A DNA stretch of 64,000 nt, from NCBI GenBank assembly GCA_965262665.1, contig CBDHFR010000003.1, forward strand, positions 1,054,001 through 1,118,000, written 5' to 3'. The position numbers were made by a program, and so were the translations under genes. This document shows, in pieces, positions 53,638 to 62,845 of this stretch. Every line of letters starts with the position of its first letter. The stretch's first letter is position 1. This DNA is from CBDBND01 sp965262665 (GTDB lineage: Bacteria > Pseudomonadota > Alphaproteobacteria > Rhodospirillales > Rhodospirillaceae). The notes beneath the pieces were generated by a model. That model saw nothing but the letters and a program-made list of their open reading frames with translations, was not told the DNA's origin and searched no databases.

Positions 53638-54144
53638 ATGTTGTCGCGCCGCGCGCTCTTGGCAGGAAGTTCAGCGGTTTGGGCGACCCGCGTCAAACCG
53701 GTCCGAGCTCACGGCGCGCACGTGGCCTTCACCATCGTCGAAGAGAACAACCGCGTCGGCACGCTGGAGGTGATTCACCGGCTGATGACGCTGGATTTGG
53801 AACTCGCCCTCACCGCCCGTATTGGCCGCACCATCGTCATGGAAGCGGAGCCCGATGCCGATGCATTAGTCTCGGCCTATGTGAACGAATACTTTTCGAT
53901 TTCGGACGGAAAAGAAATTCCCATTCCGCTGTCCTGGGTCGGCGTTTCAATGGAAGTCGACGCGGTGTTTGCCTATCAGGAAGCACCTTTGCCGCAGAGA
54001 TTGAATAGTCTGATTATCGCCAATCAGATGCTGACGGAAACCCACCCGAGCCAAGTCAACACGGTCAACGTCACCTTCGGTGGACGGACCCAGACCCGCA
54101 CGTTTGAGCTGGGCGACCCGCCACAGGGCATCGGCCTTTTATAG
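53638..54144 (+). CDS. DUF6702-like exported protein
   Basis: This 168-residue protein has a leader containing RR (MLSRRALLAGSSAVWATRVKPVRAHG). The mature part begins HVAFTIVEENNRVGTLEVIHRLMTLDLE, characteristic of the small DUF6702 group encoded next to M1 peptidases. It is beta-rich, probably periplasmic, and co-transcribed with the peptidase. The role is unknown; substrate presentation or peptidase regulation would be guesses. Confidence 0.7.
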   Translation: MLSRRALLAGSSAVWATRVKPVRAHGAHVAFTIVEENNRVGTLEVIHRLMTLDLELALTARIGRTIVMEAEPDADALVSAYVNEYFSISDGKEIPIPLSWVGVSMEVDAVFAYQEAPLPQRLNSLIIANQMLTETHPSQVNTVNVTFGGRTQTRTFELGDPPQGIGLL

Positions 54145-54540
54145 AGCCGCTAAAGAAGAAAAGCCGCGGTCACACGACCGGGGGAAATAGCTAATTCCAG
54201 AAATAGATATAGTTATGCTGCTCTGGCCATTTGAGGGGACCAGTAACTATTTTCACTGTTTCGACAAACGAGTGGATATCCGCTAGTAGCCATAAGCGGA
54301 CATGCGCTGGCCGAGCAGAAAACGATTTCTGTCTATAATACTCCTCAAAATATTCGTGCAGACACCAAGAACCCATTATACTGTCGCTCGCCAGATCGAC
54401 GAACCTGGCACTCCAAAACCGTTCGAGTTTCCATAAAAGTTAGTCATGTTTTTCCTTCAATCGGTTGCCCCGGGGAGGCGGCTATGTGGAAAACGATTTC
54501 ATTACTGACCCTTCTTCTCTTCGGCCGTTTGGTTTGACCC
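54145..54540. other. Gene-poor stretch
   Basis: No convincing gene is present. A 61-residue frame on the minus strand (54376-54191) lacks protein-like composition. At 54471-54484 a GGGGAGGCGG site precedes ATG and a short hydrophobic reading MWKTISLLTLLLFGRLV that stops at TGA 54535, in frame with the following pseudogene. It may be that gene's original start or an upstream leader. Confidence 0.4.
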
Positions 54541-55257
54541 GTGATGAACGCTTCTCGCTGGTTACTTTTTCCGACCCTATATTTCATATGCGCAATAGGA
54601 TTCGTGTTTGATGCAGCAGCGGAACAGAGTCCGACAGATATCCCAGTAGTAGAACGCGACGGAGTGATGGTCGTTTTCGTACGCCAGTTCTCTTTTGGCA
54701 GCGCAACGACTGCTGTGAAAGACGATAAACGAATTGTTGATTGTGTTGAAAATGGTATTGCACAGGTACGATCTGAATAGAGGTTTGTACGGTACGAAGC
54801 GTTTCTTCCTATAGCGTTTCCAGGGATGGATCCCGCTGCGGCGCCACGCAAACCCGAATATCTTGGTCTGCTTTTGGCAGATGCGAAATTTCGTAAACGC
54901 ATTGCTCCTATTGATATTCGATTGGTTGTTTTTGTCGGAGGTGCGACCACAAACATATACAAAAGTGGTGATGTCGGTTGCATCAGCGGGGTCACCTATG
55001 CTGGCGGAATCGTGGTGTGTGCCGGATACGTTGATTGGGACAAATCAACACATTTAGGCGCGACGATTGTCGACATGTTCAACACGAATCAACCGATCGA
55101 CTTTGACGTAACGGCCCAAGGAAATCCATGGTTGTTAGTAATTCCGCCTTTTATTCCTCTAGAAAACTCTCCGAATACTCAACGGCAAGCCTGTCTTTCT
55201 CTCGGTCGGCAGATTGCACACCATTTAAACGGGGAGTCTGTGAGTCCAGATGATTAA
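54541..55257 (+). pseudogene. Exported protein of unknown family with in-frame TAG
   Basis: 54541-54780 encodes a hydrophobic leader (MMNASRWLLFPTLYFICAIGFVFDAAAEQ) and about 50 further residues, then TAG. The same frame continues without interruption RFVRYEAFLPIAFPGMDPAAAPRKPEYLGLLLADAKFRKRIAP to 55257. The join ...CVENGIAQVRSE*RFVRYEAFLPIAF... reads as one domain, so the TAG is a nonsense mutation. I do not recognise the family, though GLLLADAKFRKRIAPIDIRLVVFVGGAT recurs in small exported proteins. Base composition is more AT-rich than upstream genes. Confidence 0.65.
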
Positions 55258-55347
55258 GAACGGACTGTCGTATTCGACTTATATCGTGCTTGACGACGGC
55301 GCTTCAATCCACAGTGGCGGCGAGCAAAGCAATAAGAGGAATTCATT

Positions 55348-55703
55348 ATGAAACAGAACCTACGATCTTCAGTGCTAATAACTGCACTGCTGATGTCGGT
55401 TTTCACTGGTTGCGCGACGGACGTGGGGAAGGGACAATCCTTTGCCTCAAGGGATAGCCTTGAAACTGATCTAATACGCGGGGTCTCGACCAAACCCCAA
55501 GTTCTTTTGCTTCTTGGCGAACCCGATGGGTCTGGAAATGCGGTTTTGTCCAGTGAGACGGAAAACGATGAAATAGGTACTACGAATCGAACCAGGCCTC
55601 TTTGTCTGGAATGAATATGAAAATCCTTTTGTTTTTCTTCAAGAAGGATCTATTTGATGGCTTTCAATGGTTCGACAATGAGGTCGATTTAACCTTGGAC
55701 TAG
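55348..55703 (+). pseudogene. Small lipoprotein, tandem paralogue 1 (frameshifted)
   Basis: The lipoprotein signal MKQNLRSSVLITALLMSVFTGCATD is followed by SLETDLIRGVSTKPQVLLLLGEPDGSG, resembling the BamE/SmpA-like small-lipoprotein pattern. The frame ends at 55614, but other frames continue with VWNEYENP and FFFKKDLFDGFQWFDNEVDL to 55703. These match the endings of the two paralogues at 56958 and 57321 (DIWYYEYIQ, LLLVFFDG, YDGHMW). It has at least two frame changes. Confidence 0.6.
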
Positions 55704-55764
55704 TCAGTATTCGTCATACTCAAAGACTGTCAATCGGGAGGTTATTCATGAATATATACTCCTG

Positions 55765-56859
55765 CTACCCAATTACTCGGTACTGATCGTGTGTGATGAC
55801 ACGAAAGTTGTCGGTAACGGTGTCTCGGATTGTTTCCCATTCCCGGGGCAGGGTTTGGTTGAAGAACCCGAAGATGGCCTCGGTGAACTGTCGGAAATCG
55901 GGATAAAACCGGTTGTGCGTCACATGCCGGTGCATGACGCCCCATAACCGCTCGATGGGATTGAGGTGTGGCGCATACGGCGGCAGGAAATGCAGCCGGA
56001 TGCGGCACTCCGGCCGCTCCAGGAACGGCCGCAACAGCCTGGCATGGTGATGGCGCGCATTGTCGAGACAGACATGGATCACCCGGGATCACCCGGGATC
56101 ACCCGGGATCACCCGGGTGTCCGGATAGGCCCGTTCCAGCTTCTCGAACAACCGCAGAGAGGTTTCGGCATTGATCTTCTCGCCCTCGACCAGGGTGAGC
56201 TTCATCGTTTCAAGGTCCAGTGCGCCGTGCAGGTTCAGCCGCTGGCGCCCTGTCGTGGCCTTGATCGCCGGCTTGTCGGAACGGATGAACCAGCCATGCG
56301 CCGGCCGGCTCTGATACTCGGGATGGACCGCAGCGGCGAAGACAACCGTCGCGTCCGGAAACATCCCGCGCGTCAGCTGTTCATAATCCCTGATGAAGGC
56401 TTCCTGCGCCTGCTTGTCGGCCTGCTTCGGCAGCGTCTTCGGCTTCACGTATGCGAACCCCAGGCGGTGCATCAGCTTGATGGCGCCCGGACGTGAATAT
56501 CTCACAGCAAACTTTCGGAAGATGGCATCCCGCACCGCGTTGGTGTCGCGCGGCGGATTGTCCCGGAACTGCGCCTTGAGAGCGGCTTCCTGGTCCGCCG
56601 TCAGGCGGCCCGCGCGGTCCGGGTAATCCGCAAGCTCCACAGAGGCGAGACCCTTCTCGCGGAAGTCCCGTAGCCAGCCGCGAACCGTGTCGGGATCGAG
56701 ATAGAATATCCTGGAGACCATCTGCACGCTGTGGCCATCATCAAGGGCAACCAGCGCATTCGCGCGCCGTACCTGCAGCGCTTCGACCTTCCGCTTGCGC
56801 ATGACATTCAGGAGTGCCTTGGGTTCGTCAGCGGTCAGAAAGGAGGCCCTTTTGCGCAT
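55765..56859 (-). pseudogene. IS630-family transposase D, copy 3, split by the 10-bp repeat
   Basis: The N-terminal half (56859-56089) ends at TGA in the third repeat unit; the C-terminal half (56082-55765) begins at GTG in the fourth. Four units add 30 bp over one unit, which preserves the overall frame, but the TGA inside unit 3 still stops translation. FAAAVHP again lacks the first catalytic Asp. One substitution (NARHHHA for NARYHHA) distinguishes it. Confidence 0.85.
56081..56117. repeat. 10-bp tandem repeat, 4 units, inside transposase D copy 3
   Basis: Four ACCCGGG cores at 10-bp spacing, the shortest of the three arrays. Confidence 0.95.
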
Positions 56860-56957
56860 CTTCGCCGTGAAGTCGTTCGCTGCTCGTGTCGTTGGAGAGG
56901 TGCATGAATCGGCAGCCGAATCAGGTCAATGCAAAATACTAAATTCAGGCCGAATCA

Positions 56958-57302
56958 ATGATTCCATGTATAAAACGCATTTTGATATCCTTCACAGTGA
57001 TGATACTTGTCACGGGATGTGCAAGCCCACTGATTCAAATGGGTGAGTCTATCCCATTTGATAATCTCTCTATGCTCTCCACTGATGTATCCAATCGTGA
57101 AAACGTTCTTTCGACTCTTGGTGCACCTATTGGAAGCGGAAAATGGAAAAACAAACCAGCGGATACCATGCGCGATATTTGGTACTACGAATACATACAG
57201 CTGGAAGGGGATCAAATTGCACTTCAACTTCTTTTAGTCTTTTTCGATGGGTAATCCTATGACGGCCATATGTGGCTTTCTACGAATGAGCTCTTGAACT
57301 GA
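56958..57302 (+). pseudogene. Small lipoprotein, tandem paralogue 2 (in-frame TAA)
   Basis: The signal MIPCIKRILISFTVMILVTGCASP has a lipobox (LVTGC). The body reads STDVSNRENVLSTLGAPIGSGKWKNKPADTMRDIWYYEY and ends LLLVFFDG* at 57254. The frame continues SYDGHMWLSTNELLN to 57302, matching the YDGYMWFSS ending of paralogue 3, so the TAA is an internal nonsense codon. The ATG at 56958 lies inside the end of IS element D, so the present start is supplied by the insertion. Confidence 0.65.
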
Positions 57303-57320
57303 CGAAAAGGAATCGAACCG

Positions 57321-57769
57321 GTGGAATCGGAAAAATCGAGTTTGCTCAAAAGATTAAATGCGTTCGCAATTCACCTTACGCGTTCCAAGACAATTCATAG
57401 TCTAAAATGCTGTTGTGTAGCCGCATCGCTTGTTCTATCTGGCTGCACCTCCATTAGCTATACCGCCGGTAATCGCCCCCTGTGCAACATCTTGATGGTA
57501 CTCTTCAAATCGACATTTCGAGCGAACAGGATGTGAGTGCGGTCCTTGGTATACCCTCAGGGACTGGTCGTATCATGCTACCGATTGATGATGAGATGAG
57601 GGATACATGGACGTATTACTACGAAGAAGGCAGCGTAAATGCTGATGAGGGCAGTAGCGCAGGAGTTAGTGCAGAATCCCGTAGGATATTTTTATTCGTT
57701 TATTTTGAGAAGGGTATTTACGACGGCTATATGTGGTTCTCCAGCTTAAGCGATGAGACTGGCTCATGA
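57321..57769 (+). pseudogene. Small lipoprotein, tandem paralogue 3 (frameshifted)
   Basis: The N-terminus (HSLKCCCVAASLVLSGCTSISYTAG) has a lipobox LSGC. The frame is lost near 57485 and resumes as HLDGTLQIDISSEQDVSAVLGIPSGTG, then RDTWTYYYEEG and IFLFVYFEKGIYDGYMWFSSLSDETGS, to 57769. It shares the VLxxLGxPxGxG and YDGxMW pattern with its neighbours. All three paralogues are damaged, each in a different way. Confidence 0.65.
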
Positions 57770-58108
57770 GGATGACATTGGTGATCAACTCCGGTCTTAC
57801 ACAGTTCCCGGAGAGAGGGAAGGCGAAATCGTATTAGTACTTGGCTCAAGTGGCGCCTACGGTGACTCTGATTCGCCGATCTTATCGGCTTCCTTCCTGA
57901 TCAAGACAAAACTTTAGAAAACCACATGCCGCCGGATGTCTCCTTTGGGTCAGAAGCAGACACAAAATCATTTGTCAGGCTCCACCTAAATTTGCCAGCT
58001 GGCTCCCAGCTGCTCATCACCACTTTCGCCAACCTTGTTGCCTCATTCCAGATCAAAGCAATGTTTAATGAAATAAGATGAAGTTGGAATTTGATAATTC
58101 TGCGATAA
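57770..58108. other. Degenerate stretch after the lipoprotein array
   Basis: There is no complete gene over 60 residues. A frame directly after the third lipoprotein reads DDIGDQLRSYTVPGEREGEI, then VLVLGSSGAYGDSDSP. A 51-residue frame from ATG 57926 reads MPPDVSFGSEADTKSFVRLH. Both could be remnants; neither is recognised. Confidence 0.3.
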
Positions 58109-58111
58109 AGA

Positions 58112-58137
58112 AAGGGCCGCTCCTGGGAGCGGCCCTT
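58112..58137 (-). terminator. Rho-independent terminator of groES-groEL
   Basis: AAGGGCCGCTCC and GGAGCGGCCCTT form a 12-bp stem with a 2-base loop. On the minus strand TCTTTATC follows. It lies 27 bp beyond the groEL stop. Confidence 0.85.
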
Positions 58138-58163
58138 CCAAATTTTGCCATGTGAAAAACGGC

Positions 58164-59788
58164 TTACATATCCATGCCACTCATGTCGGGCATTGGCGCG
58201 TTAGCCTTAGGTTCAGGCTTATCGGCCACCATGACTTCCGTGGTGACCAACAGACCGGCTATGGACGCGGCGTCTTGCAGCGCTGTGCGCACGACCTTGG
58301 TAGGGTCAACGATGCCCGCCTGGACCAGGCTGGTGTATTCACCGGCCTGGGCATCAAAGCCATGGTTGGTGTCCTTCTGATCGAGCAGCTTGCCGGCCAC
58401 GACGGCACCGTCAACGCCGGCGTTTTCGGCGATTTGCCGCACCGGCGTTTCAAGAGCCCGGCGGACAATGTCGATACCCACTTTTTGGTCGTCGTTGTCG
58501 GTTTCCAGGTTCTTCAGGGCGCGGCTTGCATAGAGTAACGCGACCCCGCCACCAGCAACGATGCCTTCTTCAACAGCGGCGCGGGTGGAGTGGAGGGCGT
58601 CGTCGACCCGGTCTTTCTTCTCCTTGACCTCGACTTCCGTGGCGCCACCGACACGGATGACAGCCACGCCGCCGGCAAGCCTGGCCAGACGCTCCTCAAG
58701 CTTTTCCCGGTCATAGTCCGATGTCGTCTCCTCGATCTGGCGGCGAATCTGCTCGCACCGCCGTTAATGTCGGCTTTCTTGCCGGCGCCATCGACGATGG
58801 TGGTTTCTTCCTTGGTGACTGTGACGTGCTTGGCCGTACCGAGCATATCCAAGGTGACATTCTCGAGCTTGATGCCGACGTCTTCTGAGATCACCTGGCC
58901 TTTGGTCAGTGTGGCAATGTCTTCCAACATGGCCTTGCGGCGGTCACCGAAGCCCGGCGCCTTGACGGCCGCAACCTTGAGGCCACCGCGCAGGCGGTTG
59001 ACCACCAGGGTGGCGAGAGCTTCGCCTTCGATGTCCTCGGCGATGATCAGCAACGGACGGCTGGACTGCGCCACCGCTTCCAGAACCGGCAACAGCGGCT
59101 GCAGGTTGGACAGCTTCTTCTCGTGAATGAGAATGTGCGGATCATCCAGTTCCGCCACCATCTTCTCCGCATTGGTGACGAAGTAGGGCGAGGTATAACC
59201 ACGGTCGAACTGCATGCCTTCGACCACGTCGAGTTCGGTCTCCAGGATCTTGGCTTCTTCGACGGTGATAACACCTTCGTTACCGACGGTTTCCATGGCC
59301 TCGGCAATGATGTTACCGATTTCTTCTTCGCCATTGGCGGAAATGGTGCCGACCTGGGCGATCTCGTCGTTGGTCTTGACCTTCTTGGTCCGCTTCTGCA
59401 CATCGCCAACAACCGCATTGACGGCAAGATCGATACCGCGCTTGAGGTCCATGGGATTCATTCCCGCTGCTACGGCCTTGGCGCCTTCGCGGACGATGGA
59501 CTGGGCCAGGACCGTTGCCGTGGTGGTGCCGTCACCGGCGGTGTCGCTGGTCTTGGACGCCACTTCCTTGACCATCTGGGCGCCCATGTTTTCGAACTTG
59601 TCCTTAAGCTCGATTTCCTTGGCCACAGTGACGCCGTCCTTGGTGATGCGCGGGGCGCCAAAGGACTTGTCGAGAACGACATTGCGTCCTTTCGGCCCGA
59701 GTGTGACCTTGACGGCATCCGCCAAGATATCGACACCCGCCAGCAAACGGTTGCGGGCGTCGGTGGAAAATTTTATGTCTTTAGCCAT
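58164..59788 (-). pseudogene. groEL: 60-kDa chaperonin GroEL, single frameshift
   Basis: Frame 1 (from 59788) encodes normal GroEL through GAGKKADING, including VTLGPKGRNVVLDKSFGAP, GDGTTTATVLAQ (Asp87 for ATP hydrolysis) and the apical domain VVEGMQFDRGYTSPYF. Near 58760 AACGGCGGTGCGAG stands where AACGGCCGGTGCGAG would keep the frame; frame 1 then reads unrelated sequence to 58514. The correct frame continues CEQIRRQIEE to LARLAGGVAVIRVGGATEVEVKEKK and a Met-rich end MPDMSGMDM at 58164. One missing base disables this copy unless it is a sequencing error. Confidence 0.9.
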
Positions 59789-59808
59789 CTCAATTTACTC
59801 CATATTCT

Positions 59809-60132
59809 CTAGGCAGCCTTGCGAACGGCTTTTTTCTTCACTTCGATGACGCCGAGAATGTCTGTCTCTTTCATGATGAGCAGATCTTCGCCGTCAATTT
59901 TGACTTCCGTTCCCGAGTACTTGCCGAACAGGATGATGTCGCCGGCTTGGACATCCAGCGGCGCGATGGAGCCGTCTTCGGCGCGGGCACCGGGCCCGGT
60001 GGCGATGACTTCGCCTTCCATCGGCTTTTCCTGGGCCGTATCGGGGATGATGATGCCGCCGGCTGAGCGTTCGTCGCTATCGAGCCTGCGGACGAGTACA
60101 CGATCGTGTAAGGGTCGAAATTTTGTTGGCAT
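59809..60132 (-). CDS. groES: 10-kDa co-chaperonin GroES
   Basis: This 107-residue protein is intact. FRPLHDRVLVRRLDSDERSAGGIIIPDTAQEKPMEGEV contains the mobile loop (ERSAGGIIIPD, with the IxI-type motif that docks on GroEL). GDIILFGKYSGTEVKIDGEDLLIMKETDILGVIE is the C-terminal half of the barrel. It is encoded 20 bp upstream of groEL and presumably transcribed from the CIRCE-bearing promoter region. Confidence 0.95.
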   Translation of the reverse strand: MPTKFRPLHDRVLVRRLDSDERSAGGIIIPDTAQEKPMEGEVIATGPGARAEDGSIAPLDVQAGDIILFGKYSGTEVKIDGEDLLIMKETDILGVIEVKKKAVRKAA

Positions 60133-60280
60133 GGTGCGTCATTCCTCTTCGCAAATGACTAAGGATATTAAGGATATTGATGTGGCCTCCCGGTAAGGAC
60201 AGCCACCGGGGCATTTAATGGGATTCCATGTGGGGTCAAGGGGGAAAAGGGAAATATTTTCAACGGCCTAGCCCGGGCTG

Positions 60281-60307
60281 TTAGCACTCTTGGGGTTTGG
60301 CTGCTAA
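60281..60307 (-). promoter_or_regulatory. CIRCE-like operator (HrcA site)
   Basis: TTAGCACTC, nine bases, then GGCTGCTAA matches the CIRCE consensus TTAGCACTC-N9-GAGTGCTAA with two mismatches in the second arm. It lies 149 bp before groES. HrcA would repress the operon here. The imperfect arm suggests weakened control. Confidence 0.75.
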
Positions 60308-60394
60308 ATCGTTGATTCATAAGGCTTATTGATTTGATGGGAAGCCTTCTGGCACGATTCGGAAGTTGACTGCCAACAGCGCCGGAGAGGTTAC

Positions 60395-60658
60395 ATGACC
60401 GCGATGGAGAAGCAGCTAGACGGATATCGTCTCACCACCGCCCAGATTCTCTATCACCTCCCCGATCACCCCGGTCTGCTTCAGGAGTTCGTTTGGCAGC
60501 ATCTCGACATTGCCCCCGGATTTCCGGTTCTGACGAAATTTCTCGATTTTTGGACCGACAATCTTGATGGACCCCTACACTCCGTCACCGTGTGCCAGGC
60601 CAGACTCATTAAACCCGCCGAGTACCGTGCGGTAGACGGCAGAATCCTAATGCACTGA
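60395..60658 (+). CDS. usg: Usg family protein
   Basis: This 87-residue protein reads LDGYRLTTAQILYHLPDHPGLLQEFVWQHLDIAPGFPVLTKFLDFW, the highly conserved Usg signature of Alphaproteobacteria. The family takes its name from a gene next to trpF in Caulobacter; its biochemical role is not established. The gene is divergent from groES with a 262-bp spacer holding the CIRCE site. The ATG follows GGAGAGG. Confidence 0.9.
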   Translation: MTAMEKQLDGYRLTTAQILYHLPDHPGLLQEFVWQHLDIAPGFPVLTKFLDFWTDNLDGPLHSVTVCQARLIKPAEYRAVDGRILMH

Positions 60659-60699
60659 GACCGCGGTCCAGCCGCACTCATCGATCTGACCCCTGCGGA

Positions 60700-60984
60700 T
60701 CACTCTTCGACAGTAACGCCCTTCCAAAAGGCGACATGGTCTTTGATATTGGCGGCAGCGTCCTTGGGGTCAGGATAAAACCGCGCTGCGTTCTCATTGC
60801 GCTCACCGTTGACAACCACATGGTAGTAGTGCGCTGTGCCTTTCCAGGGACAAACGGACGTGTGGTCGCTGGCCTCGAAGAAGTTTCTGTCAATGGCATC
60901 AGCCGGAAAATAGATATTGCCCTCCACGGTTTCGAACCTGTTCGTTTGCGCAATCACCTGATCATTCCATAGCGCTTTGGTCAT
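60700..60984 (-). CDS. DUF427 domain protein
   Basis: This 94-residue protein reads KALWNDQVIAQTNRFETVEGNIYFPADAI, then SVCPWKGTAHYYHVVVNGERNENAARFYPDP, the typical DUF427 pattern with CxWKGxAxYY. Family members are small single-domain proteins of unknown activity. It converges on usg and precedes the TRAP operon on the same strand, though 30 bp and a different theme separate it from dctM. Confidence 0.88.
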   Translation of the reverse strand: MTKALWNDQVIAQTNRFETVEGNIYFPADAIDRNFFEASDHTSVCPWKGTAHYYHVVVNGERNENAARFYPDPKDAAANIKDHVAFWKGVTVEE

Positions 60985-61013
60985 TTTTTCTACTCCTCAA
61001 AGTTGGGAAGTTT

Positions 61014-62306
61014 TTACCGCATGGATTGAGGAAGGAAAGTCACGATCTCGGGAACGAGGGCAATGACCAAAACCATGGCCACCATGATCAGGAAAAACGG
61101 CATAGACGCTCTGGCGATTTTCCCGATGGGCTCGCCCGTCAATCCCTGGACGACGAACAGGTTGAACCCGACCGGCGGCGTGATCTGCGACATTTCGACG
61201 ACGATCACCAAGAAAATGCCAAACCAGACTTGATCGAATCCGGCCCCCGTGATCAGCGGCAACACCAAAGACAACGTCATGACGATGGCCGATAGGCCGT
61301 CAATCACGCAGCCAAGACCGATGTAAAATACGGTAAGTAGCAACACTAAGGCGATGGGGCTGAGGTCGAGGCTGCCGATGGTGCCCGCAACCGCTTGCGG
61401 CAATCCGAGGAAGGCCATCGCTTTGGACAGAAACAACGCGCCGGCCACAATCAGGCCGATCATGGAGCAGGTCTTGATGGCGCCGAACAAGGACTCGGTT
61501 ATGGTCGCTTTGGTTAAGGACCGCTGAGACGCAGCGACGATGAGCGCACCGGCGACACCGACGGTTGCGGCTTCTGTGGGGCTGGCGATGCCGGCGTACA
61601 TCGAGCCGATGATGGCGAGGATCAGCAGCATGATGGGCCCAAGTTCGGCGATGCCGTGAGCGCGGTCGGCCCAGGAGGCGACCACCCGGTCTGCGGGAAC
61701 CAAATCCGAATTCAGTCCGGCGCGGACGGCGATGTAGCCCATATAGGCAAGAGCAAGAAGTAAACCGGGGACAATTCCGGCGATAAACAGCTCAATGATC
61801 GAGGTTTCAGACAGCACCCCGTAAAGAATAAGAATGATGCTGGGCGGAATGAGAAACCCAAGCGTCCCGGCACCGCACAGGGATCCCATGGCAAGACCGT
61901 CGTCATAGCCCCGGCGTTTCAGTTCCGACAATGTCATCCGGCCAATGGTTGCCGTGGTCGCGGCAGACGATCCCGAAACCGCCGCAAACAGGGTGCAGCC
62001 GATCACGTTGGTGTGCAGCAAGCGGCCGGGAACCCAACCGATCCACGGTGATAGCCCGCGGAAGACACTTTCCGACAAACGCGTGTGATAGAGAATTTCG
62101 CCCATCAATATGAATAGAGGCAGGGCGACAAGTTCCGGCGTGTTGAGGCTGTTCCAGATATCGAATGCAAGAAAGGTCCCCACCGGCATGTCCCGGAACA
62201 GGGTCAGACTGATCAGCCCCACCCCCATGAGGCTGAAACCCACCCACACTCCGGCACCGAGCAAAAGGACAAGGGCGACCAGGACGACGGCAACGGTGAT
62301 AGCCAT
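61014..62306 (-). CDS. dctM: TRAP transporter large permease
   Basis: This 430-residue integral membrane protein has twelve or more helices. LPLFILMGEILYHTRLSESVFRGLSPWIGWVPGRLLHTNV and GSSAATTATIGRMTLSELKRRGYDDGLAMGSLCGAGTLGFLIPPS are DctM signatures. It catalyses sodium-coupled uptake of a substrate delivered by the periplasmic binding protein. Its start overlaps the dctQ stop (TGATG). Confidence 0.95.
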   Translation of the reverse strand: MAITVAVVLVALVLLLGAGVWVGFSLMGVGLISLTLFRDMPVGTFLAFDIWNSLNTPELVALPLFILMGEILYHTRLSESVFRGLSPWIGWVPGRLLHTNVIGCTLFAAVSGSSAATTATIGRMTLSELKRRGYDDGLAMGSLCGAGTLGFLIPPSIILILYGVLSETSIIELFIAGIVPGLLLALAYMGYIAVRAGLNSDLVPADRVVASWADRAHGIAELGPIMLLILAIIGSMYAGIASPTEAATVGVAGALIVAASQRSLTKATITESLFGAIKTCSMIGLIVAGALFLSKAMAFLGLPQAVAGTIGSLDLSPIALVLLLTVFYIGLGCVIDGLSAIVMTLSLVLPLITGAGFDQVWFGIFLVIVVEMSQITPPVGFNLFVVQGLTGEPIGKIARASMPFFLIMVAMVLVIALVPEIVTFLPQSMR

Positions 62307-62845
62307 CAGCCGACATCCTGATCGTGCGCTTTATCCGAACCCTGAGAGGGTCCGGTGTCAGGATTTTCATCCTGGTACAAACGGACCAGCCGCGCAAACA
62401 ATGCCAGACTGAGCACGCAGGGCCCGATGGTAAGCAACGCTTGAGGAATGGCCAAAGGTGTTTCACTGGCAAAATAGGACACTGTGCCGCGCTGCCATGT
62501 GCCCAAGGCGAAATCGATCATGGACACCGTCCACAAACCGGAAATGAAAAATGCGACGGCAGTGCACAGAACATCAAACCGCTGCGCCGTGCGCTGAGAC
62601 ATGTGTTCGCTGAGCAAGGTGACACGAATATGGCCGCCCTGCGCCAAGGTCCATCCCGATCCCAGGAAAAGCACGAGCACCAGGAGATAGCCGGCGTATT
62701 CCACAGCAAAGGGCAGGCTGATCCGGAACGCACTGCGGAGAATAATTTCTGTCAGGCCCAGCAGAAACAAGACGGACAAGAGCACGGCAGCGGCTGCGGC
62801 GGCAATCAGACAAACACGGTCGATAATCTTGAGAACGGCCGTCAT
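62306..62845 (-). CDS. dctQ: TRAP transporter small permease
   Basis: This 179-residue protein has four helices. RSAFRISLPFAVEYAGYLLVLVLFLGSGWTLAQGGHIRVTLL is the DctQ core. It shares an ATGA overlap with the dctP stop upstream and a TGATG overlap with dctM downstream, so the three subunits are translationally coupled. Confidence 0.93.
   Translation of the reverse strand: MTAVLKIIDRVCLIAAAAAAVLLSVLFLLGLTEIILRSAFRISLPFAVEYAGYLLVLVLFLGSGWTLAQGGHIRVTLLSEHMSQRTAQRFDVLCTAVAFFISGLWTVSMIDFALGTWQRGTVSYFASETPLAIPQALLTIGPCVLSLALFARLVRLYQDENPDTGPSQGSDKAHDQDVG

Larger units (their letters stand above)
55759..56968 (-). mobile_element. IS630-family element D, copy 3 (4-unit internal repeat)
   Basis: The 1,210-bp copy is bounded by TA at 55757-55758 and 56969-56970. 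Its last bases are ATTCCATG, where the other copies have ATTCCAGG. It lies between the first and second lipoprotein paralogues. Apart from repeat number it matches copy 2. Confidence 0.85.

Noticed and set aside
57926..58081. 51-residue plus-strand frame as a gene
   Set aside because: It has no ribosome site of quality, no recognisable family and lies in a degenerate stretch, so it is mentioned only as a possible remnant.
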